Positions 34,595 through 42,673 of a stretch of 64,000 bases of DNA are shown here, in pieces (position 1 is the first letter of the stretch; the number at the start of each line of letters is the position of its first letter). The translations under genes and the position numbers were made by a program. The stretch comes from Trichomonas vaginalis G3 (lineage: Eukaryota > Parabasalia > Trichomonadida > Trichomonadidae). The notes beneath the pieces were generated by a model. The model was not told the origin of the DNA and did not search any database. It worked only from the letters and a program-made list of their open reading frames with translations. Location: assembly GCF_026262505.1 (NCBI RefSeq), contig NC_067206.1, positions 14,752,205 through 14,816,204 of the forward strand, written 5' to 3'.

Positions 34595-34996
34595 TTACAT
34601 TCCCCACGTTTGAGGCGGTTGAGGTTGGTTATTGTTTACCCATTGTTGTGCATGGTTATATCCTCTGTTAAAGAATCTTTCACCTTGGTCCATATAGTGT
34701 CCTGCTTGGTTATAGTAGTCATTTGCTTTGTTATAATAGTTTCCTTCTTGGCTTCCTACATTGTCCATCCATCCTTGAACTTTTCCTCTTGTTTCAGGAT
34801 TTGGAATAAGATTTGTTGCATCTCGTGCTACATCCCAACCTTTCTGTACAGTTTGTATAATAGGTTGTGCTTTCTCTTTAAGTATACCTAATGTACTCAA
34901 AATCTTCCTTCCAACTCCAAATACACCTCTAGCTATTGTTCCCACTCCGGGCAAAAATCTAGATGCGACTCCTGCTAATGCGCCAAATAAACCCAT
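34595..34996 (-). CDS. Amphipathic glycine-rich virion-like protein, 133 residues
   Basis: Whole, near-identical to D (62461-62862). Opens with MGLFGALAGVASRFLPGVG, a glycine-rich amphipathic stretch like membrane-active N-termini of some capsid proteins. A helix with Lys follows (residues 30-60), and then Asn/Tyr/Gln-rich low complexity (YYNKANDYYNQAGHYMDQG). A membrane-lytic or core role is inference; no family motif was recognised. Divergent from the integrase across 17 bp. Confidence 0.7.
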   Translation of the reverse strand: MGLFGALAGVASRFLPGVGTIARGVFGVGRKILSTLGILKEKAQPIIQTVQKGWDVARDATNLIPNPETRGKVQGWMDNVGSQEGNYYNKANDYYNQAGHYMDQGERFFNRGYNHAQQWVNNNQPQPPQTWGM

Positions 34997-35013
34997 TTCT
35001 TATAGGATAAAAA

Positions 35014-35973
35014 ATGACGAATCCAAACAAGGACCCCTATGTTTCTAAAGCGACAAAGAAAGCACTCATGGTAAAAATCTTTAGTTCAACACCAAATGCT
35101 TGGTTTATGGATATCTTGGAAAACATTCCGAGAGTTAGAACAGATGGACCACCATACTGGTTAATATTTGTTGGTCAAAACACAAGATACTGTGAAGCCA
35201 TACCATTATGGTCCAAAAATATTTTAGATGTGAAAACTGCTTTGACAATATTCGTTGACAAATACCATCCAACAAAACTGACATCTGACTGTGAAAGTTC
35301 TTTCAAATCAGATGATGTAAAAAACTATCTGCGTTCAAAAAATGTAAACCAATATTTCATTGTCGACCAAAACCATTCTGCTCTTGGTGTCATTGACGGT
35401 TGTATAAAAATGTTAAGAGACTTAAACCAACCACAAGGTGGTGAAGCAAATGAAATGTCATATGACGACAAGTATAGACATTTCTCCATGGCAAAGATGA
35501 GACAAGTTTTAAATATTTACAATAACCGTAAACAAAAAGGTTTGGGAAACCACTCCCCCGAAGAAATGAAAAACAACCCTGACTTAGAGAAAGACTATAT
35601 ATTTAATAATTTAGTCAAAAGAGACAAACAAGAAAGAATGCCGGGCTTCAAACTTCAGAAAGGTGACAAAGTAAAAATAGAAATACCTAAACGCGACCCA
35701 TATGAAAATACTATTGACTATGACAACAATGGGAACCCGACAGGTACTCACATTCGTGTTCGTAAAAATAGAAGAAAGTATACAAGAGAATATTATGAAG
35801 TTTTAGGCAAACATGGCAAAATGTACACACTGCAAGCAGAAGATAAAACTACTATTGCCAGACCTCGTTTCAAACTTGTCAAAGTTCAAGGTGGTATACT
35901 TTCAAAGACAGTTCCTAACAAATATAAGACAACTCCTGACGAATATGCTAAAGAAGTTGAAAATGACGACTAA
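35014..35973 (+). CDS. Retroviral-type (rve) integrase, whole in copy C
   Basis: Catalyses element insertion. The RNase H-fold core is visible: WFMDILENI near residue 31, LTSDCESSF near residue 90 and HSALGVI near residue 121. A C-terminal KGDKVKIEIPK-type beta-barrel/chromodomain-like region starts near 215. 319 residues. Its stop overlaps the stop of the convergent fibre gene by two bases (CTAA). Reads as one frame; activity is not implied. Confidence 0.9.
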   Translation: MTNPNKDPYVSKATKKALMVKIFSSTPNAWFMDILENIPRVRTDGPPYWLIFVGQNTRYCEAIPLWSKNILDVKTALTIFVDKYHPTKLTSDCESSFKSDDVKNYLRSKNVNQYFIVDQNHSALGVIDGCIKMLRDLNQPQGGEANEMSYDDKYRHFSMAKMRQVLNIYNNRKQKGLGNHSPEEMKNNPDLEKDYIFNNLVKRDKQERMPGFKLQKGDKVKIEIPKRDPYENTIDYDNNGNPTGTHIRVRKNRRKYTREYYEVLGKHGKMYTLQAEDKTTIARPRFKLVKVQGGILSKTVPNKYKTTPDEYAKEVENDD

Positions 35974-37070
35974 GCAATTCTATACCATGCGTAAACTGTC
36001 ATGTAAGGTGGCATGTATTCTTTACTTTGTCCCGTTGTTTGCGTATATCCTGAAACGAAATGTGTATGGTTTCCTTCTCCCTGAGTGTCATCCCAGTAAT
36101 AGTTAATAGCGAATGTTGCATTGTCTTTAGCATCATATCCTTTACCTTTTGTCAAGCCGTGCCAATCCCAATATCTATGCTTATGCCAACCCGCTTGAGA
36201 TGTGCTTAAATCTATGTAGTGACTGTGTGCAGGTAAATTTTCACCTGAAATCGTTTTACTTCCACCTGTTTCCTTTGAAGAGTTTGCACAATACAAAAAC
36301 CTGTCGACTATTTGTTCCCATGCACCAACACCAAACATTACTTGAGGACCTCTTGCTTCCATAGATGTATAAATAGAACCTACTGGGTTCATTAAATCAA
36401 ACATATGAGATAATATAGGATTGTCTCTTTTGAACTTAAAATATAGTGCAACTATTTCAGGTTTCTTCTGGTTTGTGTCAGAATATTTTTTATAATATAA
36501 TCTTATGTTTTCAGGGTAGGTAAAATCTTGACTATAATATTTATTTTTGTCATCTATATAATAATATACTATTCTCGTTTTTTCTATTGCATTATATCTT
36601 TTATATCTATAATAATCTAAATATAATGTTAACTTTTGTTCATCTGCATGTAGTGCTCCGCCGTCATCTCCATAGTCATAATAATATGGTACTGGAGCTG
36701 GGTCAGGCAATGTCATATCTGTCATTTCATAAACTCTTAAATATTTCTTTTGTTCGTCTCCATATAAGTTTAAGTAACAGTTGTTGTCTAATGGAACTTT
36801 AACTTGTGTACCATCATTCTTTATATAGCTTACATACATTTCATTGTTATTTTTCGGAATGAGTTTATACCGTATACCATTTCTTAAGGACTGTACAAAC
36901 TCCCATCTAAAATATTTGTTTTCTTCATAGACAGAAACATCCCCAACAATAGTTTCAATATTTTTTGTTGTTCCTATCAAACTTTGGTATATTTCGTTAA
37001 CATATGTTTTATCTGCTTTCTTCTCAAGGCTAACGTTTAAGTCTGTTATTTCAGATATAGAATGTGTATG

Positions 37071-37268
37071 TCCAACGTCACTTTTCCTGTTTAAGGTTTC
37101 TTGTAAGTTTGTAATATTTGCAATGGTATGTGTATGTCCAACGTCACTTTTCCTGTTTAAGGTTTCTTGTAAGTTTGTAATATTTGCAATGGTATGTGTA
37201 TGTCCAACGTCACTTTTCCTGTTTAAGGTTTCTTGTAAGTTTGTAATATCAGATATAGAATGTATATG
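37071..37268 (-). repeat. Three 66-bp repeats in the fibre shaft
   Basis: Tandem near-identical 66-bp units (TCCAACGTCACTTTTCCTGT...) coding a 22-residue shaft repeat; one unit fewer is readable in copy A. Confidence 0.8.
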
Positions 37269-37550
37269 AGTCTTTTTAGAATATTCGTTTTCAGCTCTTG
37301 TCACTTCACTTGACATTTTATTGTCAACATATGTTTTGTCTGCTAGTTCAGGATGAGTATGTTCTTTTGTTGCATAAGCATTGTTAGCTCTTTCTTCTTC
37401 TTTTGCTATTGCATCGTCTACATATTCTTTGTCAGCTTTGTTGTCAACATCGAAACAATAAGAATTACCGAAAAAGTGACAAAACATCAAAAACAGGGAG
37501 GGGGTCTCAATTTTTATTACTTATATTATTTTACAATATTTATATAAATA

Positions 37551-37672
37551 CTCTTTATAATATATTTTACTATAAAATTATACCTCAAATTCAAATATTT
37601 AAAATATTATTTACATAATTATCTCAAAATTATATTTTTATATATTATTTTTCATATGTATAAATCATATAA
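37551..37672 (-). repeat. AT-rich segment also found between Mavericks C and D
   Basis: Matches, in reverse orientation, 42461-42574 (TACTATAAAATTATACCTCA ... TATAAATCATATAATCTATA). Here it has no Maverick ends at its borders, so it shows the segment without the two insertions. Confidence 0.85.
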
Positions 37673-37757
37673 TCTATATCTATGCAAATCTCATCTAAAA
37701 TTTTTTGAAACAAACCGCTACCATTTTATAATGGTCCATCTTAAATTCATCATAAAT

Positions 37758-38760
37758 TCTGGTACATGTTAGTACCAGAGTCTTCAAATCTCAAACACTC
37801 TGGTACCAACATGTACCAGACGCGAGTTTCCAATGCCCTCGTACGATTTTCTATTAAGATCTTCTTGAATGAGAAGGTCTTCATAGAAACTCGTACGAGG
37901 GCTTCTCTTTTAAATACTCTGGTACCGCTGGAGTCGACTTTACAGCCCTTTCCCCAATTTTGAAGCTGGGGAAAGTTTTCAAGCAATGAAAGGGAAGCTC
38001 TCGCTATGAGGTGAAAATCTAGAATTTTTACCTCATAGCGAGTAATCCTTTGTTAATTGCTTGAAAACTTTCTTCAAATTATCAAAATTTCGAAGGAAAG
38101 TTTCCTTGCTTCAAAGTAGAGATGGAGCCCTTTGAGCCACTGCATATAGGTCAGTGACTCAAAATACTCCATCTCTACTAGAAATCGCCAAAATTTGGGT
38201 CGCAATCTTTGAAATGCGACGCAAGTTTTGGCAATTTCGCGAGGGACTTGCTCCATTTGGTGCATAGATTCACACTCTATGCACCAGATGGAACAATTCT
38301 TTCGCTGACAGCGGGAAACTTTGTCTGAATAGTTTAACATTCAGACAAAGTTTCCCGCTGTCAGAGAGGGAATGGAAGGGTAAGAGGTATATATTCATAA
38401 TGTATACCTCTTACTCTTCCATTCCCTCAAGAAAGTTCAAAAACTTGGGTGCAATCAGTTCTGATTGCACCCAAGTTTTTGAACTTTATATAAGGAATTG
38501 TTGGCTATGATGTACTGATCATGAATCAGTACATCATAGCCAACAATTCCTTCGCAAACAGTGGGAAACTTTGTCTGAATAGTTTAACATTCAGACAAAA
38601 TTTCCCGCTGTCAGGGAGGGAATTAGAGGGTGGGAGATATATAGATAGATATAATCTCTCACCCTTTAATTCCCTCAAGAAAGTTCAAAAACTTGGGTGC
38701 AATCAGTTCTGATTGCACCCAAGTTTTTGAATTTTGTATAAGGAATTGTTGGCTATGATG
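37758..38760. repeat. Array of about twelve long hairpins
   Basis: Consecutive inverted repeats, arms about 19-31 bp, loops mostly 2-16 bp. Arms are 37835-37865/37872-37902; 38000-38018/38024-38042 (nested in an outer pair 37970-37994/38047-38071); 38115-38142/38152-38179; 38181-38204/38215-38238; and 38239-38267/38277-38305. They continue as 38306-38330/38339-38363; 38366-38391/38403-38428; 38433-38458/38461-38486; 38492-38519/38525-38552; 38559-38580/38589-38610; 38616-38638/38654-38676; and 38681-38706/38709-38734. The last ones repeat the preceding set as a unit of about 250 bp. The array ends abruptly inside a hairpin at 38760. Confidence 0.95.
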
Positions 38761-39303
38761 TGGATAGCCGCTGCCAGACCAAATGAATTAACCGTTTGAA
38801 TAACGTTTCTGAATCTTTATTTAAAAAGATAAAATATCACGATTTTGGCTGCGTTAAAAATCAAAGAATTGATGTTTTTGTCAAAAATCTTTTAGAAGAA
38901 GTTGCACCCAATTACTTTTATCGTATTAAAAACAATTTACTTCAAATAGGTTTTATTCCTTCAATTAGAATTCGCGAGCCTCGATTGACAGATTATAAAC
39001 AAAATTGAAAAGAGAGAAGTTCAATCACGTTTATACCAAGTATTAAATTTTGTTCAGAATCAAGAAGCCAATTTGAATCCATTAAGATTTTTATTGGAAA
39101 ATGCTGAAGAAAAACTTTCTCAAATAAATGAGAAGATACAAAATTCAATTACATATTTAAGATCGTTTGAAATTCCAAATGAATTGTTAGATACGTATAT
39201 GTTAGAAATTAATGAATTTTGTTATAATTCTCCAGATTATATTTTAGAACATTTCGAAGAATTTTTAGATGATTTCAAAGAAAAGAATAATTTAATAGAC
39301 TAA
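38761..39303 (+). pseudogene. C-terminal fragment of a DDE (MULE-like) transposase
   Basis: Readable pieces include WIAAARPNELTV and NNVSESLFKKIKYHDFG, a context typical of the C-terminal catalytic end of Mutator-like transposases (aromatic residue, then TNN.SE.....IK). The rest is helical and charged (LLENAEEKLSQINEKIQNS). The upstream part of the gene is missing: the hairpin array joins directly at 38760. At least two frame changes, so dead. Family assignment is from memory of motif style and is uncertain. Confidence 0.5.
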
Positions 39304-39754
39304 AAAATTTATTATTTTTATTTATTGTGAATTTTAAATTGTCACTTTTTAAGTGTTACTCCCTATTGAAGGTGTCACTTTTTGGGTGTCACTTTTTCGG
39401 AAATTCTTATATACTCCATAAGCATTGTTAGCTCTTTCTTCTTCTTTTGCTATTGCATCGTCTACATATTCTTTGTCAGCTTTGTTGTCAACATCTGCTT
39501 TCAAAAGAAGTTCATTTATAGGTTTCTCGTTTAAAGTTCCTTTTGTTGGATTTATACAGACAGTATGGTTCTTATTGTCTTGAAACAGAAACTCATCTGT
39601 CATTGGGTTTAATGTCAGTTTTAAGTTTCCTTCTTTCAATGACTCAGATATCTTAGAATAGTTTGAAAAGTTTGTTGTGTTCTTATTTAGAGCTTGCATA
39701 ATGAGTTGTCGGTTGTGTTGTATTTCTCTCATAGACGCTGTTTCATTTGACATT

Positions 39755-39773
39755 TTTATTATAGATAAAATAT
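39755..39773. promoter_or_regulatory. Bidirectional A/T start-site motif
   Basis: ATTATAGATAAAATATG between the divergent fibre and 258-residue genes. Belongs to the Maverick start motif class TA..ATAAAATG. Confidence 0.5.
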
Positions 39774-40548
39774 GCTTCCAATAGAAAAAGAAAATTCAAG
39801 AGTTGCTACAACTAAACCATTAGATGAACTTTTTACTAATGTCGGTCAAAAGTTTGAGACAGAGACCGTAAAGCATGAAGGCTATCGTTTTGACTACCCA
39901 TTAAGATGGTTAAGAGACCCATCTGTCACAAAAGCTATTGGCTTTCGTAGAATGAAGTTCATTTCAGAAGCCATACATGGTTTCCCATTTACGGTCGGTT
40001 TTGAAGTTCGATACTATAACAAAGAAAAACGTATGTATGAGAAATTTGAACAGGGAAAACTTTTACAAGTTAGTTTGCTTGTAAATTTAGAAACAACTCT
40101 TCAAGCTTTTCAAGAAAAAATAAACGATATCTATATCGAATATGCAAACCAGTATAACATTGACGAAGGAGAATACCATCTCGATATTATTTATGACAGG
40201 AAAAATGCAACTGTTAAAATCAATAAAATAGAAGACCTTGGAGAAAACGTTTATATTTCTACAAAATATAACAACTTGGCATGGTATAGATTTATGAGGA
40301 TGTTAAATCAGCCTGCAGCATATCCAGTACACCCAGACTTTTATGAAGTCGAAAACCCTAATGGAACATATGAAAATATTTTCGACCAAGATGCTATTAT
40401 TGTTCATGCTTCATTTTCTGGCGCCCAAAACTCTTTCTTATGCTTGGCAAATGACTTTTACGAAAAACCTACAAAGTTATACGAACACCAAGTGGAAGTA
40501 TTTCAGACTTTCAAGTATGGTTTACTACAGATGGAAGAAAAAGAATAA
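39772..40548 (+). CDS. Maverick protein, 258 residues
   Basis: Whole in C. Soluble mixed alpha/beta protein without membrane segment. Central stretch ETTLQAFQEKINDIYIEYAN is helical, followed by YHLDIIYDRKNATVKINK (beta-like). C-terminal half is aromatic. No family recognised. Paired divergently with the fibre gene, so it may be a virion or fibre-assembly component; context inference only. Confidence 0.7.
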   Translation: MLPIEKENSRVATTKPLDELFTNVGQKFETETVKHEGYRFDYPLRWLRDPSVTKAIGFRRMKFISEAIHGFPFTVGFEVRYYNKEKRMYEKFEQGKLLQVSLLVNLETTLQAFQEKINDIYIEYANQYNIDEGEYHLDIIYDRKNATVKINKIEDLGENVYISTKYNNLAWYRFMRMLNQPAAYPVHPDFYEVENPNGTYENIFDQDAIIVHASFSGAQNSFLCLANDFYEKPTKLYEHQVEVFQTFKYGLLQMEEKE

Positions 40549-40623
40549 TTCCATTATACCATGCGTTTTACTTAGAACTTAGTTTCATATACAACTACTA
40601 TCGAACGGTAAAAATATAATTTT

Positions 40624-40866
40624 TTAATACGGTTGAGGTGTTGGATTTGGTTGCCAACTAGACTGTGGTGCAGGTTCAGGCTGTTGTATTACAGGAGCTT
40701 GTTCTTCTGGTTCAGGGTCTTTAGGTATAATACCAACAAACTGACCTACTCTTTTACCAATATTTTTGACACCGTTCCATACTCCTCTTCCGACAGATTT
40801 TATTCCATTCCATATACCTCTTCCAACTCTTCTGAAGAAGTTTCCAATACTACTGAAGAAACCATT
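40624..40866 (-). pseudogene. Small amphipathic, proline-tailed protein; start unclear
   Basis: Readable frame of about 78 codons. Opens with an amphipathic basic stretch (FFSSIGNFFRRVGRGIWNGI) with a repeated GRG.WNG.K unit, and ends in a Pro/Gln-rich tail (PEPAPQSSWQPNPTPQPY). No clear start codon in this copy, so it is listed as possibly broken. Resembles small membrane-active capsid peptides; inference. Confidence 0.5.
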
Positions 40867-40883
40867 TTACTATATGTAAAAAT

Positions 40884-41246
40884 CTAATGTCCGCCTAGTC
40901 TCTTACGTTTCCTGTTGAGTTCCATAGCATTCTTTAACTGGAGCTCATACATTCTGTTTCTCCTCTGGTAGAAAACATATTCTGGGTCAACTCCTGTGTT
41001 CGCGTCATCTGCATAAAGTTGTTTATATCCCACTTCAGGGTTTGTATAAAACTCTTTCCATCTCATATTTGCATACCATGGTGGCAAACCTAACGCAGCG
41101 TCATTTGACATGGCAGTTTGCATTTGTACATCTGTTGGCACTTGACCATAGTTTGCCATTGCAGTTTGTATTCTAACTTCATTTGGAATATTCTCTGGGT
41201 TTGGTTGTCCAGGTTGCTGTGCATTCGCTAAGTTCTGTGCGTCCAT
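40884..41246 (-). CDS. Maverick protein, 120 residues, basic tail
   Basis: Whole. N-terminal Asn/Gln/Pro-rich part (ANAQQPGQPNPENIP), two related QTAM(A/S)N motifs, an aromatic centre (WYANMRWKEFYTNPEVGYKQLY), and a very basic end (NRKRKRLGGH) that could bind DNA or act as a nuclear signal. No family recognised. Starts after ATTAGATAAAAATA-type sequence. Confidence 0.7.
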   Translation of the reverse strand: MDAQNLANAQQPGQPNPENIPNEVRIQTAMANYGQVPTDVQMQTAMSNDAALGLPPWYANMRWKEFYTNPEVGYKQLYADDANTGVDPEYVFYQRRNRMYELQLKNAMELNRKRKRLGGH

Positions 41247-41269
41247 TTAATATTAGATAAAAATATCTC

Positions 41270-41401
41270 TTACGAGTACATATACTGAACATTTGCAGGC
41301 ATTGGTTCATCTTCATATTCTCTGTACTTTTCTGCCACGTCAAATAAATAAATGACACAATGGAAAAAACCTAAAACAAGTAGTCCTATTTCAAACCACA
41401 T
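41270..41401 (-). CDS. Tiny membrane protein, 43 residues
   Basis: Whole frame (MWFEIGLLVLGFFHCVIYLF...). One hydrophobic helix at residues 2-20, then an acidic Tyr-rich tail. Its start overlaps the 3' end of the adenine methyltransferase gene by 16 bp, so the two are probably co-transcribed. A degraded counterpart exists in copy A. Function unknown. Confidence 0.6.
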   Translation of the reverse strand: MWFEIGLLVLGFFHCVIYLFDVAEKYREYEDEPMPANVQYMYS

Positions 41402-42205
41402 TTACTTACTAATAAAATTTCTTTGTTATGACACTTTCTCCAGTTTATAGGACCTCTCTCATATTCTATCTTGTCATATCTAAACTCATAGTCATGTATG
41501 TCCTCTAACCATCTCATAACGGTTTCCAAACCACTTTTATCGGATGTAAAGTAAAAGCATGGATGGTTATGTATAACGTCTAAAGTTTCTAAAGAGTCTC
41601 TCAAAGTCCAGTCTACTTGGTATTGAAAATCCCATGTGTTATAGAACGGCGGGTCCACTATAAAGAAAACATTTTCCTTGTCTTTATATTTTTCATACAA
41701 CTCTGTCCAATGACATCTCACAAACTCTATACCCTCAATATATTTTTCTATGTTCTCTTTGAAAACATTTGTATAGTTAAGATATAAAACTTTTGACATA
41801 AGTGTTTCAATGTCATGAACTCTTATAGCCCCCACTATATAATAGTCTAGCAGATATACTATCCCAGTCTATATATTCTGCTTTTTTCAAAACCTCTCTC
41901 ACAATATTTTTCTTATCTAATGGTATACGTTCCATCTTACCTATAGGTATCTTTTCTTTTAACTCTTTCAATATATTGTTTGTGTCTGGAATATGTTTGA
42001 GACGGTTCATATAGTTGTCGAAGTCATTGCATATAATCTTTGAGTCAGGAAATACGGTATGGCACAAATGGGATATATAGAAACTTCCACCGAACAAATC
42101 TACAAATGTTAGACCATTCGGTAGTTTCTTAAGTTCTCTCAATATAATATCTTTACATCTACTCTTATTTCCAAAGAACGGTAACGGTGGTTTTGTAAAA
42201 TTCAT
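41386..42205 (-). pseudogene. D12-class DNA adenine (N6) methyltransferase
   Basis: Transfers a methyl group to adenine N6 in DNA. Motifs: PLPFFGNKSR near the N-terminus, FVDLFGGS (SAM-binding), and DPPFYNTWDFQ (DPPY-type catalytic motif). About 270 codons, usual for Dam/D12 enzymes. About one break. T. vaginalis is known to carry abundant 6-methyladenine and Maverick-type Dam genes. Last gene before the right terminus. Confidence 0.85.
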
Positions 42206-42460
42206 TTATATATAATAATAAAAATGTTTTTACCCGAAAAGTGACAGAAAAGTGACAAAACATGAAAACATATATAATTTGTGAAAAGTGAAACAAAAAG
42301 TGACATTTTTAAAAGTGACATCATTAATATGATGTAAATAACAACGGTTTTGGTTTTGTCACCGGCTGGTCGGCTGGGGTTCGGTCCTCCTCTTGGGTCT
42401 TGGGCAAAATTCTTAGGGCTAGAAGGGGCGCAGCCCCTGGAAGCCCCTCATACCTGACCT
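42206..42460. repeat. Right terminal region and terminus of Maverick C
   Basis: Non-coding. Four AAAAGTGACA boxes plus one AAAAGTGAAA between 42234 and 42320, one CAACGG box at about 42343, a GC-richer stretch, then the terminal repeat 42416-42460. That repeat has a hairpin GGGGC-GCA-GCCCC at 42425-42437 and ends CATACCTGACCT. Confidence 0.8.
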
Positions 42461-42574
42461 GATATAGATTATATGATTTATACATATGAAAAATAATATA
42501 TAAAATATAATTTTGAGATAATTATGTAAATAATATTTTAAATATTTGAATTTGAGGTATAATTTTATAGTAAA
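42461..42574. other. 114-bp AT-rich spacer between Mavericks C and D
   Basis: Host or repeat DNA bounded on both sides by Maverick termini in inverted orientation. Matches 37551-37672 in reverse orientation. Confidence 0.85.
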
Positions 42575-42636
42575 AGGTCAGGTATGTGGGGCTTCCAGGC
42601 ACTTCGTGCCCTCTAGCCCCTAAAAAAACCTAGAGG
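42575..42636 (+). repeat. Left terminus of Maverick D with hairpins
   Basis: Terminal repeat with hairpin GGCAC-TTC-GTGCC at 42598-42610. A second hairpin follows at about 42610-42636 (CCTCTAG / CTAGAGG). Confidence 0.8.
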
Positions 42637-42673
42637 AGAACTAAAAAAATTATATAGTAAAAAATTAAAGTTT

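Larger units (their letters stand above)
37456..39415. mobile_element. 1.96 kb insertion with 24-bp TIRs carrying a hairpin array
   Basis: Ends share ATAAGAATT.CCGAAAAAGTGACA in inverted orientation (about 37467-37490 and about 39383-39407). About 80 bp of fibre gene is repeated on both sides (37376-37455 and 39415-39495); copy A has a single copy. Contents: an AT-rich part (37510-37680), a 1 kb hairpin array (37758-38760), and a fragment of a DDE transposase-like gene (38761-39303). The right end has three AAAAAGTGACA-type repeats. Family unknown. Confidence 0.7.
35970..39753 (-). pseudogene. Phage-like tail-fibre/collar protein, interrupted by an insertion
   Basis: Fibre-type gene on the minus strand, separated into two portions by the insertion at about 37456-39415. 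The coiled-coil shaft has Ala/Asp/Lys heptad-like stretches (NKADKEYVDDAIAKEEERA) and three 22-residue repeats (LQETLNRKSDVGHTHTIANI) encoded by 66-bp units at 37071-37268. The C-terminal 140 residues match the phage tail-collar/microcystin-dependent type: PVGSIYTS, GAWEQIVDRFL, GENLPAHSH, HKHRY and PPYMTVYAWYR. It probably serves host attachment in the virion form. Confidence 0.8.
22245..42460 (+). mobile_element. Maverick copy C, left end missing, with nested insertion
   Basis: Runs from the end of the major capsid gene to a clean right terminus (CATACCTGACCT at 42449-42460). About ten breaks over 20 kb, several genes whole, and a 1.96 kb insertion in the fibre gene. Very close to copy D where both exist, so recently active by family standards. 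The first 1.3 kb is more indel-rich than the rest. Confidence 0.92.

Noticed and set aside
37758-38760. CRISPR array
   Set aside because: Repeated units are inverted repeats of differing sequence, without constant repeats and unique spacers.
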